This document shows positions 41,088 to 49,731 of a DNA stretch of 64,000 bases, in pieces. The stretch is from Pseudomonas fortuita. Its GTDB lineage: Bacteria; Pseudomonadota; Gammaproteobacteria; Pseudomonadales; Pseudomonadaceae. The position numbers and the translations under genes were made by a program. The stretch covers positions 1,095,501 to 1,159,500 of the forward strand of contig NZ_CP114035.2 of the NCBI RefSeq assembly GCF_026898135.2. The letters are read 5' to 3'. Position 1 is the first letter of the stretch. Every line of letters begins with the position of its first letter. A model generated the notes under the pieces. The model had not been told where the DNA came from. It made no database searches and saw only the letters and a list, made by a program, of their open reading frames with translations.

Positions 41088-41522
41088 ATGCAGCATCGAC
41101 GTAACCGCCAGCGCGGTTTCACCCTCATGGAAATCATGGTGGTGATCTTCATCATCGGCCTGCTGATCGCCGTGGTTGCACCCAGCGTGCTGGGCAACCA
41201 GGACAAAGCCATGAAGCAGAAGGTAATGGCCGACCTGGCCACCCTGGAGCAGGCGCTGGACATGTACCGGCTGGACAACCTGCGCTTCCCCAGCAGCGAG
41301 CAGGGCCTGGCCGCACTGGTGAAAAAACCTAGCCAGGAACCGCTGCCGCGGGCCTGGCGCAGCGACGGCTATGTGCGACGCCTGCCGCAAGACCCGTGGG
41401 GCACCCCGTACCAGTACCGCATGCCCGGTGAACATGGCCGGGTTGATGTGTACTCGCTGGGTGCCGATGGCCAGCCAGGCGGCGAAGGCCAGGATGCCGA
41501 CCTGGGTAACTGGGCGCTGTAA
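41088..41522 (+). CDS. gspG: Type II secretion major pseudopilin GspG (XcpT)
   Basis: This 144-residue major pseudopilin has the prepilin leader MQHRRNRQRG, cleaved before FTLMEIMVVIFIIGLLIAVV with Glu5 intact. The C-terminal calcium-binding loop region (DVYSLGADGQPGGEGQDADL) is complete. I chose the ATG at 41088, preceded by AAGGAG, over the GTG at 41067 overlapping gspF. The prepilin peptidase (PilD) that must process it is not in this window. Confidence 0.95.
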   Translation: MQHRRNRQRGFTLMEIMVVIFIIGLLIAVVAPSVLGNQDKAMKQKVMADLATLEQALDMYRLDNLRFPSSEQGLAALVKKPSQEPLPRAWRSDGYVRRLPQDPWGTPYQYRMPGEHGRVDVYSLGADGQPGGEGQDADLGNWAL

Positions 41523-41524
41523 GG

Positions 41525-41962
41525 GTGCGCCGTCAGCGGGGCTTCAGCCTGATCGAATTGCTGGTGGTGCTGGCCATCGCCGGGCTGATGACAGGCCTGG
41601 CAGTGGTCGGCCTCGGCGGTGGCCAGGCCCGTGTCGATCAGGCCCTGCAACGCCTGGCCAGCGAAACTCGCGCCCAGGCCGCGCTGGCCCGGCATGCCGG
41701 GCAACTGCGGGGCCTGCGCTGGAATGGCCGACGCCCGGAGTTCGTGCGGCGTGAGGGGAATGCCTGGGTGGTCGAAGCGGTCGGGCTTGGCGACTGGCCC
41801 AAGGGCCTGCACCCGGACTGGCCCGCCAGCCCGCAGCCCCACTTGGTGTTTACCCCGCATGGCTGGGCACAGCCGGGCAGCGTGCGCTGGCGCTGGGCCG
41901 ATGGCAGCCAGCAATGGGCCTGGAGCCGCGATGGCCGTTTACAGGTCGTGGTTGCACCATGA
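41525..41962 (+). CDS. gspH: Type II secretion minor pseudopilin GspH (XcpU)
   Basis: This 145-residue minor pseudopilin begins with GTG two bases after the gspG stop. The leader MRRQRG precedes FSLIELLVVLAIAGLMTGLA with Glu5. The rest is a GspH-like beta domain with many Trp and Arg residues (RLRWNGRRPEF-like). It overlaps gspI by 4 bases. Confidence 0.88.
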   Translation: MRRQRGFSLIELLVVLAIAGLMTGLAVVGLGGGQARVDQALQRLASETRAQAALARHAGQLRGLRWNGRRPEFVRREGNAWVVEAVGLGDWPKGLHPDWPASPQPHLVFTPHGWAQPGSVRWRWADGSQQWAWSRDGRLQVVVAP

Positions 41963-42327
41963 AGCGACGCCAGCGTGGCTTCACCTTGCTGGAGGTCACT
42001 GTGGCCTTGGCGATCGCCGCTGTGCTGGCGGTGATCACCAGCCAGGTCCTGCGTCAGCGCCTGGCCGTGCAGCACAACCTGCAACAACACCGCCTTGGCC
42101 TGTTGTGTGCCCGCGAACTGCAAACACGCTTCGCCGTCGAGCAATTCTGGCCTGCCGCCAACCCGGTGAGGGGTGAACTGAGCCAGGGTGGCCAGCCGTG
42201 TCATTGGCAACTGCAACTGCGCCGCACTGGTGTGCGCGACCTGCGCCGTGGCGAGCTGCAACTGTTCGCCGACCGCGACCAGCGCGTGCCACTGGGCCAG
42301 TACACCGTGTTTCTGGAGCGCCCATGA
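41959..42327 (+). CDS. gspI: Type II secretion minor pseudopilin GspI (XcpV)
   Basis: This 122-residue minor pseudopilin has leader MKRRQRG and mature start FTLLEVTVALAIAAVLAVIT with Glu5. The start at 41959 overlaps the gspH stop in ATGA, so translation is coupled. GspI nucleates the tip complex with GspJ and GspK. Confidence 0.9.
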   Translation: MKRRQRGFTLLEVTVALAIAAVLAVITSQVLRQRLAVQHNLQQHRLGLLCARELQTRFAVEQFWPAANPVRGELSQGGQPCHWQLQLRRTGVRDLRRGELQLFADRDQRVPLGQYTVFLERP

Positions 42328-42389
42328 CAAGCTCGCCACCACTGCTCCTACAAAGGTTCTGTGCAGGCATTGAACCCGAGCATCAATAC

Positions 42390-42980
42390 ATGAAGCGCCG
42401 CCAGGCAGGCCTTACCCTGATCGAACTGATGGTCGCCCTGGCCCTGACCGTCCTGCTCGGCATCATGCTCGCTGCGTTGGTCAATGGCTGGCTGAAAGTG
42501 CGCGAGCGCCTGCAGGTGACCACCCAGGAAACCTCGGTGCTGGACTTTTGCCTGGCCCTTGAGCGGCGTTTCGACAGCCCGGTGCTGCGCCGCGTCTACG
42601 ACCAGCGTCTGCCGCTGGCCAGCCGCTGGCTGGACTGGCAACCGGCAAGCAACCAGTTGCAGTGGGTTGCCATCACCGGCCTGCCGCAAGCCGAAGGCGG
42701 CTCGCGCCTGCAACGCCAGCGCTTGCGCTTCGAGCCCCGTGAGCAGCGCCTGCTGCTGGAAAGCTCGGCCGACCTGTACGCCGCCGCCGCACCGCACTGG
42801 GTACAGCGTGAGCGGCTCGACCGGGTCGGTGCCATGAATATCCTTTATTACCAGGGCGGCCGTTGGCTGGCCTGGCCTTCTGACCAGCCTGCGCACCCCG
42901 GCCGTGGCGTGCGCCTGGAACTGCAGCGTGATGGAGCACCTTATGTCTGCACCTTCGCCCTCCCGTGGGGGCGCTCATGA
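42390..42980 (+). CDS. gspJ: Type II secretion minor pseudopilin GspJ (XcpW)
   Basis: This pseudopilin (196 residues from this start) has the leader MKRRQAG and mature start LTLIELMVALALTVLLGIML with Glu5. The ATG at 42390 gives the expected short leader but has no clear ribosome site. An in-frame ATG at 42324, overlapping the gspI stop, would give a 29-residue leader and coupled translation. The intervening 62 bases look like a relic of intergenic DNA (GCTCCTACAAAGG resembles a REP tail). Both starts are possible. Confidence 0.85.
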   Translation: MKRRQAGLTLIELMVALALTVLLGIMLAALVNGWLKVRERLQVTTQETSVLDFCLALERRFDSPVLRRVYDQRLPLASRWLDWQPASNQLQWVAITGLPQAEGGSRLQRQRLRFEPREQRLLLESSADLYAAAAPHWVQRERLDRVGAMNILYYQGGRWLAWPSDQPAHPGRGVRLELQRDGAPYVCTFALPWGRS

Positions 42981-44053
42981 AATTTGAATGGCGACAGCGC
43001 AGATTTGCTCAGCCCTGGTTGCTGCTGCGCCCGGGTGATGTCTGGCACTGGGCGCTGGCGGACGGTGGCACCGTGCAAAGCCAGGGGCAGGGTGAGCCAC
43101 CGGCGAACCTGCAAGCCCGGGTTGCCCTGATTCTGCCTGCCGAGGCCTGCAGCCTCTTCCACGTGCCCGCCCCACCCGGGCTCAAGCGTGAGGAGTGGCC
43201 GTTGTTGCTCGAAGACCGCTTGCTGCAACCGCCGGACGAAGTCAGCTGCGCGTGCCTGGCCCGTGCGCCGGGGCACCTTCGCTTGCTGGTGGTGGCGCGT
43301 GAGCAACTGGACGGCTGGCGCGGGCAGTGTGCCGCATGGGGCTGGCAGGTAGAGCGTTGCTGGGCGGAGTTGCAGTTGCTGCCGGGGCCTGAGGCAGGCA
43401 CCGCCTGGCATTGGCAGCGCACGCCCGGCATGTCCTTGTACAAAGGGCTGGCCGAGGACGGGCAGGAACATTGGCTGGCATGGCCGCAAGCACTGGGTGA
43501 GACGCCGCAGCAACCGTGGGCACATCTGCAAAGCGTGCCGCTGAGTGGAAACTGGCCAGGCGCGCTTGCGCCGCTCGACACGATACCCGGCCTGTTCGAG
43601 CGTGCACGCAAGGCCCCTTCGTTGCCCGACGTTTCACGCCCGCAGCAACGACTGTTGGCAGCCTGCCTGGTACTGGCGGCAGTCTGGGGCGGGCTGTGGT
43701 TGAGCCAGCAATGGCGCCAGGCACAACTTTGGCGCGCTCAGGTCATTGCCGTGACGGGCGAGCAGGCCAGCCCACGCCACGCCGCGCAGGCCCTCAAGCG
43801 CCTGCGCGAAAGCGAGCTTCAGCAGCAGGTACGCACCCGCCAGCTTGAAGACTTGCAGGCAGCGTTACAGGCCTGGCTGCAGGATCACCCCGGCTGGCGC
43901 CTGCAAGCGGTGCGTTTCGACGGCCAGCGCTGGCACTTGCGGCTAGAGGGCGACGGCGCCGCGCCACCCTGGCAGGACATGGCCAACGCTGCCGGTGCTG
44001 CCGTACAGGTACAGGGTGGTGAAGTGGTCTTCGACTTGGGGGTGGCCGCATGA
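42977..44053 (+). CDS. gspL: Type II secretion protein GspL (XcpY)
   Basis: This 358-residue bitopic protein recruits GspE to the membrane. The cytoplasmic actin-like domain covers about residues 1-220 (PAEACSLFHVPAPPGLKREE, then WPLLLED). One membrane helix (about 230-248, LLAACLVLAAVWGGLWL) follows, then a periplasmic ferredoxin-like domain. It overlaps gspJ in ATGA and has GGGGG upstream. Confidence 0.88.
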   Translation: MKFEWRQRRFAQPWLLLRPGDVWHWALADGGTVQSQGQGEPPANLQARVALILPAEACSLFHVPAPPGLKREEWPLLLEDRLLQPPDEVSCACLARAPGHLRLLVVAREQLDGWRGQCAAWGWQVERCWAELQLLPGPEAGTAWHWQRTPGMSLYKGLAEDGQEHWLAWPQALGETPQQPWAHLQSVPLSGNWPGALAPLDTIPGLFERARKAPSLPDVSRPQQRLLAACLVLAAVWGGLWLSQQWRQAQLWRAQVIAVTGEQASPRHAAQALKRLRESELQQQVRTRQLEDLQAALQAWLQDHPGWRLQAVRFDGQRWHLRLEGDGAAPPWQDMANAAGAAVQVQGGEVVFDLGVAA

Positions 44054-44436
44054 ACCGGGCCTGGATGCAGCGCCATCGGCTGAAATTCGCCTGGTTGCTG
44101 ATTGCCGTGTTGCTGACCTTCCTGGCGGTGCGCGAGGGCTTGGCGCAATGGCGCGAGCTCAGTCAGTGGCGGGGGCTGGCAGAACAAGCCGCCAACCTGC
44201 ATGGCGGCCCCGGGCTGAACCTGGAACGGCTACGCCAGTCGGCCCAGGCCCGGCAGATCGAACTGGCCGAGGTCGATGTGCAGGGCAACACCTGGCAACT
44301 GCAGGGCCAGGTGGCTGATGAGCGGGCCCTGCAAGGCTGGTTGCAAAGCCTGCGCGCAGAAGGCGCACAGCCGCTGCAATGGGGGCTGGAGCTGGATGGC
44401 AAGGGGTTAAGGTTCGATGTGCGGGTGCAGCCATGA
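44050..44436 (+). CDS. gspM: Type II secretion protein GspM (XcpZ)
   Basis: This 128-residue inner-membrane protein has one N-terminal helix (FAWLLIAVLLTFLAV at about 13-27) and a small periplasmic ferredoxin-like domain ending GLRFDVRVQP. It is slightly shorter than typical GspM (about 160). It overlaps gspL and gspN by 4 bases each. GspM pairs with GspL. Confidence 0.82.
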   Translation: MNRAWMQRHRLKFAWLLIAVLLTFLAVREGLAQWRELSQWRGLAEQAANLHGGPGLNLERLRQSAQARQIELAEVDVQGNTWQLQGQVADERALQGWLQSLRAEGAQPLQWGLELDGKGLRFDVRVQP

Positions 44437-45092
44437 ACCGCAGAGCGATGGTGTGGGTTCTGCTGGTCTGCGTGCTGACGCTGCTGGTTGAGCTGCCGGC
44501 CAATTGGCTGGTGCGTGCGTCCGGCCTGCCAATGCGTGAGGTGAGCGGGAGCCTTTGGCAAGGCCAGGCACATCAGTTAGGGCCAGTCGGGCCGCTGCGC
44601 TGGGTGGTGCAGCCTTGGCACTTGCAGGCGGATGCGCAGTTTGGCGTCCAGGGGCAGGGCTGGCAGTTGCACATCGCGGGCTGGCCATGGCGCTGGCAGA
44701 TGGAGGTTACCGCACGGGGCGCCGAGGCGACGGTGTCCACGGATTATCGTCTGGCGGGTCAGTGGCAGGGCGCGTTGAAGGTGCAGGGGGCAGGGCGGCT
44801 ATGCCGAGCCAGCGAAGGCCGCGTAACGGTAACCGACCTGGGCCTGAGCGAGCCATGGTCACTGGGCTTGGGGCAGGGCTGGCTGGAGATGGACTGCCAC
44901 AGTGGGTGGCGGCTTCGTGGGCAACTGGCGCAGCAGGGGCAGCATCAACTGGCCGTGGATGCCGACCTGGGGGCGCGCCGGGCAGAGGTGGTATTCGAGC
45001 TGCAACCAGAGGCGGCACTGACGCCATTGTTGCGGGGCGCCCAATGGCTCGGGCCCCAGGCGCTGGCGGGGCAGCGAGACCTACGCTGGTAA
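44433..45092 (+). CDS. gspN: Type II secretion protein GspN
   Basis: This 219-residue protein has an N-terminal membrane anchor (MVWVLLVCVLTLLVELPANW, residues about 6-25), the typical LRASGLPMREVSGSLWQGQA-like region and a Trp-rich periplasmic domain. GspN is an optional T2SS subunit of unclear role, absent from many systems including P. aeruginosa Xcp. It overlaps the gspM stop in ATGA and is the last gene of the operon. Confidence 0.8.
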   Translation: MNRRAMVWVLLVCVLTLLVELPANWLVRASGLPMREVSGSLWQGQAHQLGPVGPLRWVVQPWHLQADAQFGVQGQGWQLHIAGWPWRWQMEVTARGAEATVSTDYRLAGQWQGALKVQGAGRLCRASEGRVTVTDLGLSEPWSLGLGQGWLEMDCHSGWRLRGQLAQQGQHQLAVDADLGARRAEVVFELQPEAALTPLLRGAQWLGPQALAGQRDLRW

Positions 45093-45105
45093 AACGCAAC
45101 CTGAC

Positions 45106-45144
45106 GCGGCCCCCGGCAGGGGCGGTTGCTCCTGCCGGGGCCGC
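45106..45144. terminator. Strong GC hairpin between convergent gspN and tpsA
   Basis: The 15-base left arm 45106-45120 (GCGGCCCCCGGCAGG) pairs with the 14-base right arm 45131-45144 with one bulge. There is no T-run, so termination efficiency is uncertain. Confidence 0.6.
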
Positions 45145-45177
45145 TCGACTTGGTCTTGCGCGGCCTGCGCGTGTGCT

Positions 45178-48100
45178 TCAGTTTTTCTTACCCTGCACAC
45201 TCGAAGCCCATTGCTCGCTGCGGCTGTACCCACTGGTCCTCAATACACCCAGGTCCAGCGCATTTTCCCCCTCCGCAGCCCCTTTGCCCTTGGCCATCTC
45301 GGCGATGGCCGTGCCCAGGTCCACTGGCGAGTTGGATGCATTGAGCGACACGTCCCGGCGATAGTCACGACCGCTCAGCGTTTCCCGGGTGACCGCGTCG
45401 GCGTCGAGCACCACGTCGCCCTTGGCCGACTGCACGCGTGCCCCCAGCAACCGGGCATTGCCACCGACCTGCAGGTCGATACCGTCGCGGCCCTTGAGCA
45501 CGGCCTGATGGGCCACGCCGTCGCGCTGCACATGCGACACGTCAAGGCTGAAGGTTGGCGAGAACCCAGGCTCAGCCTTGCTCAGGGCCGGACCGGCCTT
45601 TTTCTCGACCTTGCTCGCCAACGGCCCTGCCATCGAAGTGGCTGCGTTGACATAGCCCTGCGGGTTTTTCTCCTGGCTGAGCCTGGCATCGCCGTTCACA
45701 CTCAGGGTATCGACGCTGTCCTTGCGGCTGGCGATGTACAGGTCACCGTCGATCGCGCCACCGATGTGCCCCGCTTCCAGGCTTGTGCCCTCGATCCGGG
45801 TGTCGCTGAGGCTTTTCAGGTCGATGCGCTCGGCGCGCAGGTCACTGGCATTCCAGGTGAGGTTGTCGCGCTTGTCGAGTGCCACCTTCAGGCGACCATG
45901 TACGCCGCGTGTGTCGAGTGCGCCCTGGGCGATGTTGAAACCGGCACCGGCGGTGATGTCGAGGTTGTCGCGTTGCTCCTGGTTGGAGGAGGCCTCCACC
46001 CGCATACCGCCATTCGGGGCCTCGAGGCTGATCTGCCCGGCCGTGGCCTGCAGGCCTTGCAGGTGCAGGGCGACGTCCTCGCGGGCATTGCTGCTCAGGG
46101 TCAGTGTGCCGTTGCTTGCAAACTGGGCATCGACCGCCTGCCGCGCATTTTCGTTCTGCTTGCCGTGGCTGAAGTGGCCGCCTATGGCGCCCCCCTTGGT
46201 CTCGCCTGCCTTCACCGCCAGCTCCAGGCCGCCGCCCAGCTTGGCGCCGGTGGCTTGCTGGGTATTGCTGGCGGCCTTGACCTGCAGCTGGCCACCACTT
46301 TGCACCAGAATGTCGCCGGTCTTGGCCGCTCGGCTGCCAATGCGGGTGCCTTCGAGCATCAGGTCGCCTGTGCTGGTCAGCTGCACCTCGCCTTTGGCGT
46401 CGATTTGCGCCACTTGGGCCTTGGTCTGCGTGCTCAGCTGTTGGCCGTGGTCGAGATAGCCACGGCCATCGACACCGGTGCTGCCTGGTCGATTGCCGAC
46501 TTTGGTCCAGGCATTGCCGTCGAGCTGGCGTGACTGCTGTTCGGCCTGGTCGGTCGCCTGCAGCAGGGCCAGCGAGCCGGCACTGTGCATGACCACGCTG
46601 CCTTCACCGCCATCGATGCGGGCGCCTTCGTAGCGGCCATCGCTCCCCAGCTGGACCTGGATACCCTGTTGCCCGTAGAGGCTGCCCGGCACAGCCGTGC
46701 TGGCGCTATCCTTTTTATCCAGCGACCCGCCTTTGCCTGCCACGCGCACATTCAGGTCCTTGCCGGTGCTGGTGTCCAGGCGTGCGTCGCCGCCATAGGT
46801 CAGACGTTGTACGCTGGTTTCCTCACTGTTCCTGGCGGCGCGCAAATCATGTTGCTGCGCCTCGATCTTCAGCGAGCCGGCAGTGGCCCGCCATTGGGTG
46901 CCCTGGTCTGCAAGGGCGTCGGCCTTGACCTCGGCCTTGGCCCCTGACAGCTCGCTCACCTGGGCAAAACCACGGCGCTGGTTTTCCAGGCGCTTGAGGT
47001 GCTCGACGGTCATGTCGGCACCTGCGCTGGGCAGCGCCATGGCATCTTCGGGCGAGGCCTGCTGGAAGCGAGCGGCTTCCTCACCCAGTACCAGGCGTTC
47101 GATGGGGCGGGTCAGGTCGCGGTACTCGACACTCGCGCCCAGGCTGCCCGACCAGTCGTCACGGCGCTGCTCATGCGCCTGGGTATCCTGCACCGCGCGG
47201 TTGTCGATGCGTTTTGCGGTCACCTGCAAGGTGTTGCCGGCCTTGACGCGTGCGGCCTCGGTGACCAGGTCGTCGCTGCGCAATTCAAGATCGCCGCTGG
47301 CTTGCAACTCGCTGCGCTGCACCTTGCTTTCGCGCTCAGTCCGCACCTCGCGGTTGTGATGGCCTTCGAACGCGCTGCCCAGCCGGTCGATGCCGCCGGT
47401 TACCGTCAAACCGCCACCACTGTGGGTGGTACTGGTGGTCGCGTCGCGGTCATTGCGGGCTGCGCCCAGCGTCGTTTTACGCGCCTGTACATCAAGGCCA
47501 CCGGCAGTGGCCTGGACCTTGCTGGCGTTGACCTGCAGGTGTGCGCCACTGTTCATGCCCACCGAGGCAGCCTTGAGTTCACTGGCGACCTGGCCGGTCG
47601 TGCGTTGCCTGCTGGTGCTGGTAGCCACCTCGTACGCCACGCCAGCTGCGTACTGGCGGGACTCGGGTTTGCCATCCTCGGCTTCCTGGGTTTGCCTGGC
47701 GCTGGCTGTGAAGCCGCGATGCTGGTCGCGGGTTTCGCGCTCATCGACCGATTGCGCGCTGCCCACCCGCAGATCGCCTTTAGCCTCGACCTGCAAGTGC
47801 TTGCCAGCTTCGATCTTGGCGCCCTGGATGCGTAAATCGGCGGCGCTGGCCAGGCGCAGGTTGCTGGCCGAGCTGACGTCGCTGACCAGTACCTGCTGTT
47901 TACGGTCCGTGCTTTCATGCTCATTGCCAATCAGGCCGAACAGCTTGCTGTCCTGGGTACGGTGGGTGGAAGTGCTGCGGCTGTGGTCAGCCTCGATGGC
48001 CAGCGCCCCTTTGTCGCTGTAAAGCACCGCGTCCTGTTTGCCGTGCACGGTACTGCCTTTGATGGCGACCTGTTCGGCTGTCACGGTAAGCTTGCCATCG

Positions 48101-49704
48101 CTGGCAACTGTGCTGCCGGCAATGGCCTGGCCCTCGCTGTCGTTCCCTTCGCGGTCGGCAAAGAAGGTGCCTGATACCAGGTCGCCACGGTAGTTACGCC
48201 CGGTTCCGCGTTCTTGCAGGGTGGTGGTGCCGATATCAGCCTGTTTCGCATGGATGGCCATATCGCCGCGGCTTTGCAAGCTGCTGCCTTGAACATTGAG
48301 GTTGCCGCTTGCCTTGATCGTCATGTGCGTGGCGCCGAGAGTGCTGCCGTTTGCGGTTTCCTTCAGCTGATCGGTATCCCGGTCACCGCGCCACAAGTCC
48401 TTGCGATGGCGCACCTGCTCTTCGACGCGCTGGCTGTCGATGCCGGCCACGATGTCCAGGCCGGCGCTGCTGTCTACCGTCAGCGTGTTGCCTGCCACCA
48501 CGTTCGCGGCGGTCATGCGCATGTCGTCACCGGACTGCAGCAGCACGCTGTCACTGCCCAGCAATTGGCTGCCCTGTTGCTGCTGCTTGGTGGTGGTGGT
48601 TTTGCGGTTGTAGGTTTCGCGGGTGATGAACAAGAACTTTTTGTTCCAGCTGTCAGTGTCGTGTTCGATGCGCTCGCGGGTCTTGGCATCCAGCGTCAGC
48701 TTCTTGCCGGCCTTGGCTTCGATTCGCGGGGCCTGGCCGTCGACCGCTTCCAGCGTCAGGTCATCGGCAGCGGTGAGTTTCAGTGTACCGTGCTCGCTGC
48801 GCAGCTCGGCGGGGGTGTCGGCCTCGCCGCTGACATGCAGACGCCCCGCCGAGCGTATTTCCACCCCCTCCGTGCCCAGAATCTGTGATGTGCCCACCCG
48901 CACGCCTGCGCCCTCGGCCGTGCTCACCACGCGGATCCGCCCAGCGCGCATTGCACCGAACAGGCTGGCATCAATGCTCGACGAGGGGCTGGGCAGGTGT
49001 TCGACCACCTCGCCACTGCGGCTGTCGATACGGTTGCGCCCGACCGTGATGTCGAGCGCTTCGCTGGCCATCAGCAGGCCTTTGCTGTCCACGCGCGGCG
49101 CAATCAGCTCAATGGCGCCAGCGGTATTGCTCAGCCCCTGCTCCAGTACCTGCAGAGAGCCGCTGGCGTTGAGCGTGTCGAGGTAGCGCAGTTGCTCCTG
49201 CTCGAATTCCGGGGTGCCAACCACCAGGCCTGCGCGCGTGGTGTTGATGAAGCTTGCGCCATTGAGGGTGATGCCATTGGGGTTGGCCAGGATGTAGTCG
49301 GCCGGGCGCCCGAAGATCTCCTGCGGCCCTTCGATCATTGAAGCGTTGCGGCTGACTACCTCGTTGAGGATGGTTGAAGCGGCCTGGCCCTGAAACTGCG
49401 GGTTGGCGGCCAAAGCGCCGGCCAGTTGCGACTGCCCGGCTCCGGTGGCGTTGTTCAACACCAGGCCAGGGTTGCCAACGTTGTAGTTGATGAACTGGTT
49501 GTGGGACAACCCGCTGGCATTGGGCGGCACGATGTCGATCACCGGTATTCCGTGGCCGTTGTGGATGACCGGCATGCCACCCGGTCCGCTGGCTGCCTCC
49601 AGCGCACTGTCTGCCAGTGCGGCGCTGGAGCCGAGCAAGGCGAGGAAGATGGCCCAGCGCAGGGTGTTCGGGCGAATGGGCGGTAACTGCGAGAGTGTTT
49701 GCAT
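45178..49704 (-). CDS. Two-partner secretion exoprotein TpsA (filamentous haemagglutinin family)
   Basis: This 1508-residue secreted or surface adhesin-type protein has a signal peptide (ALA-D at about residue 31), followed by the TPS secretion domain (about 32-300), in which NQFINYNV (69-76) and NPNGI (141-145) are the hallmark motifs. The remainder is a right-handed beta-helix of FHA-type repeats rich in Gly, Asp, Gln and Arg. The C-terminus simply ends in repeats (EQWASSVQGKKN). No VENN-type motif or toxin domain and no immunity gene were seen, so an adhesin or haemolysin role is more likely than contact-dependent inhibition. It is co-directional with tpsB immediately upstream. Confidence 0.9.
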   Translation of the reverse strand: MQTLSQLPPIRPNTLRWAIFLALLGSSAALADSALEAASGPGGMPVIHNGHGIPVIDIVPPNASGLSHNQFINYNVGNPGLVLNNATGAGQSQLAGALAANPQFQGQAASTILNEVVSRNASMIEGPQEIFGRPADYILANPNGITLNGASFINTTRAGLVVGTPEFEQEQLRYLDTLNASGSLQVLEQGLSNTAGAIELIAPRVDSKGLLMASEALDITVGRNRIDSRSGEVVEHLPSPSSSIDASLFGAMRAGRIRVVSTAEGAGVRVGTSQILGTEGVEIRSAGRLHVSGEADTPAELRSEHGTLKLTAADDLTLEAVDGQAPRIEAKAGKKLTLDAKTRERIEHDTDSWNKKFLFITRETYNRKTTTTKQQQQGSQLLGSDSVLLQSGDDMRMTAANVVAGNTLTVDSSAGLDIVAGIDSQRVEEQVRHRKDLWRGDRDTDQLKETANGSTLGATHMTIKASGNLNVQGSSLQSRGDMAIHAKQADIGTTTLQERGTGRNYRGDLVSGTFFADREGNDSEGQAIAGSTVASDGKLTVTAEQVAIKGSTVHGKQDAVLYSDKGALAIEADHSRSTSTHRTQDSKLFGLIGNEHESTDRKQQVLVSDVSSASNLRLASAADLRIQGAKIEAGKHLQVEAKGDLRVGSAQSVDERETRDQHRGFTASARQTQEAEDGKPESRQYAAGVAYEVATSTSRQRTTGQVASELKAASVGMNSGAHLQVNASKVQATAGGLDVQARKTTLGAARNDRDATTSTTHSGGGLTVTGGIDRLGSAFEGHHNREVRTERESKVQRSELQASGDLELRSDDLVTEAARVKAGNTLQVTAKRIDNRAVQDTQAHEQRRDDWSGSLGASVEYRDLTRPIERLVLGEEAARFQQASPEDAMALPSAGADMTVEHLKRLENQRRGFAQVSELSGAKAEVKADALADQGTQWRATAGSLKIEAQQHDLRAARNSEETSVQRLTYGGDARLDTSTGKDLNVRVAGKGGSLDKKDSASTAVPGSLYGQQGIQVQLGSDGRYEGARIDGGEGSVVMHSAGSLALLQATDQAEQQSRQLDGNAWTKVGNRPGSTGVDGRGYLDHGQQLSTQTKAQVAQIDAKGEVQLTSTGDLMLEGTRIGSRAAKTGDILVQSGGQLQVKAASNTQQATGAKLGGGLELAVKAGETKGGAIGGHFSHGKQNENARQAVDAQFASNGTLTLSSNAREDVALHLQGLQATAGQISLEAPNGGMRVEASSNQEQRDNLDITAGAGFNIAQGALDTRGVHGRLKVALDKRDNLTWNASDLRAERIDLKSLSDTRIEGTSLEAGHIGGAIDGDLYIASRKDSVDTLSVNGDARLSQEKNPQGYVNAATSMAGPLASKVEKKAGPALSKAEPGFSPTFSLDVSHVQRDGVAHQAVLKGRDGIDLQVGGNARLLGARVQSAKGDVVLDADAVTRETLSGRDYRRDVSLNASNSPVDLGTAIAEMAKGKGAAEGENALDLGVLRTSGYSRSEQWASSVQGKKN

Positions 49705-49731
49705 TTTCTCGTTCTCTTTGTTGTGGGTGAA

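Noticed and set aside
41525..44436. Frameshifts in the crowded gspH-gspM genes
   Set aside because: Each frame is intact; the apparent jumps are normal 4-base ATGA overlaps of separate genes.
45178..46000. A contact-dependent inhibition toxin at the TpsA C-terminus
   Set aside because: There is no VENN-like motif or known toxin motif, the repeats continue to the end, and no small immunity gene follows before the convergent gspN.
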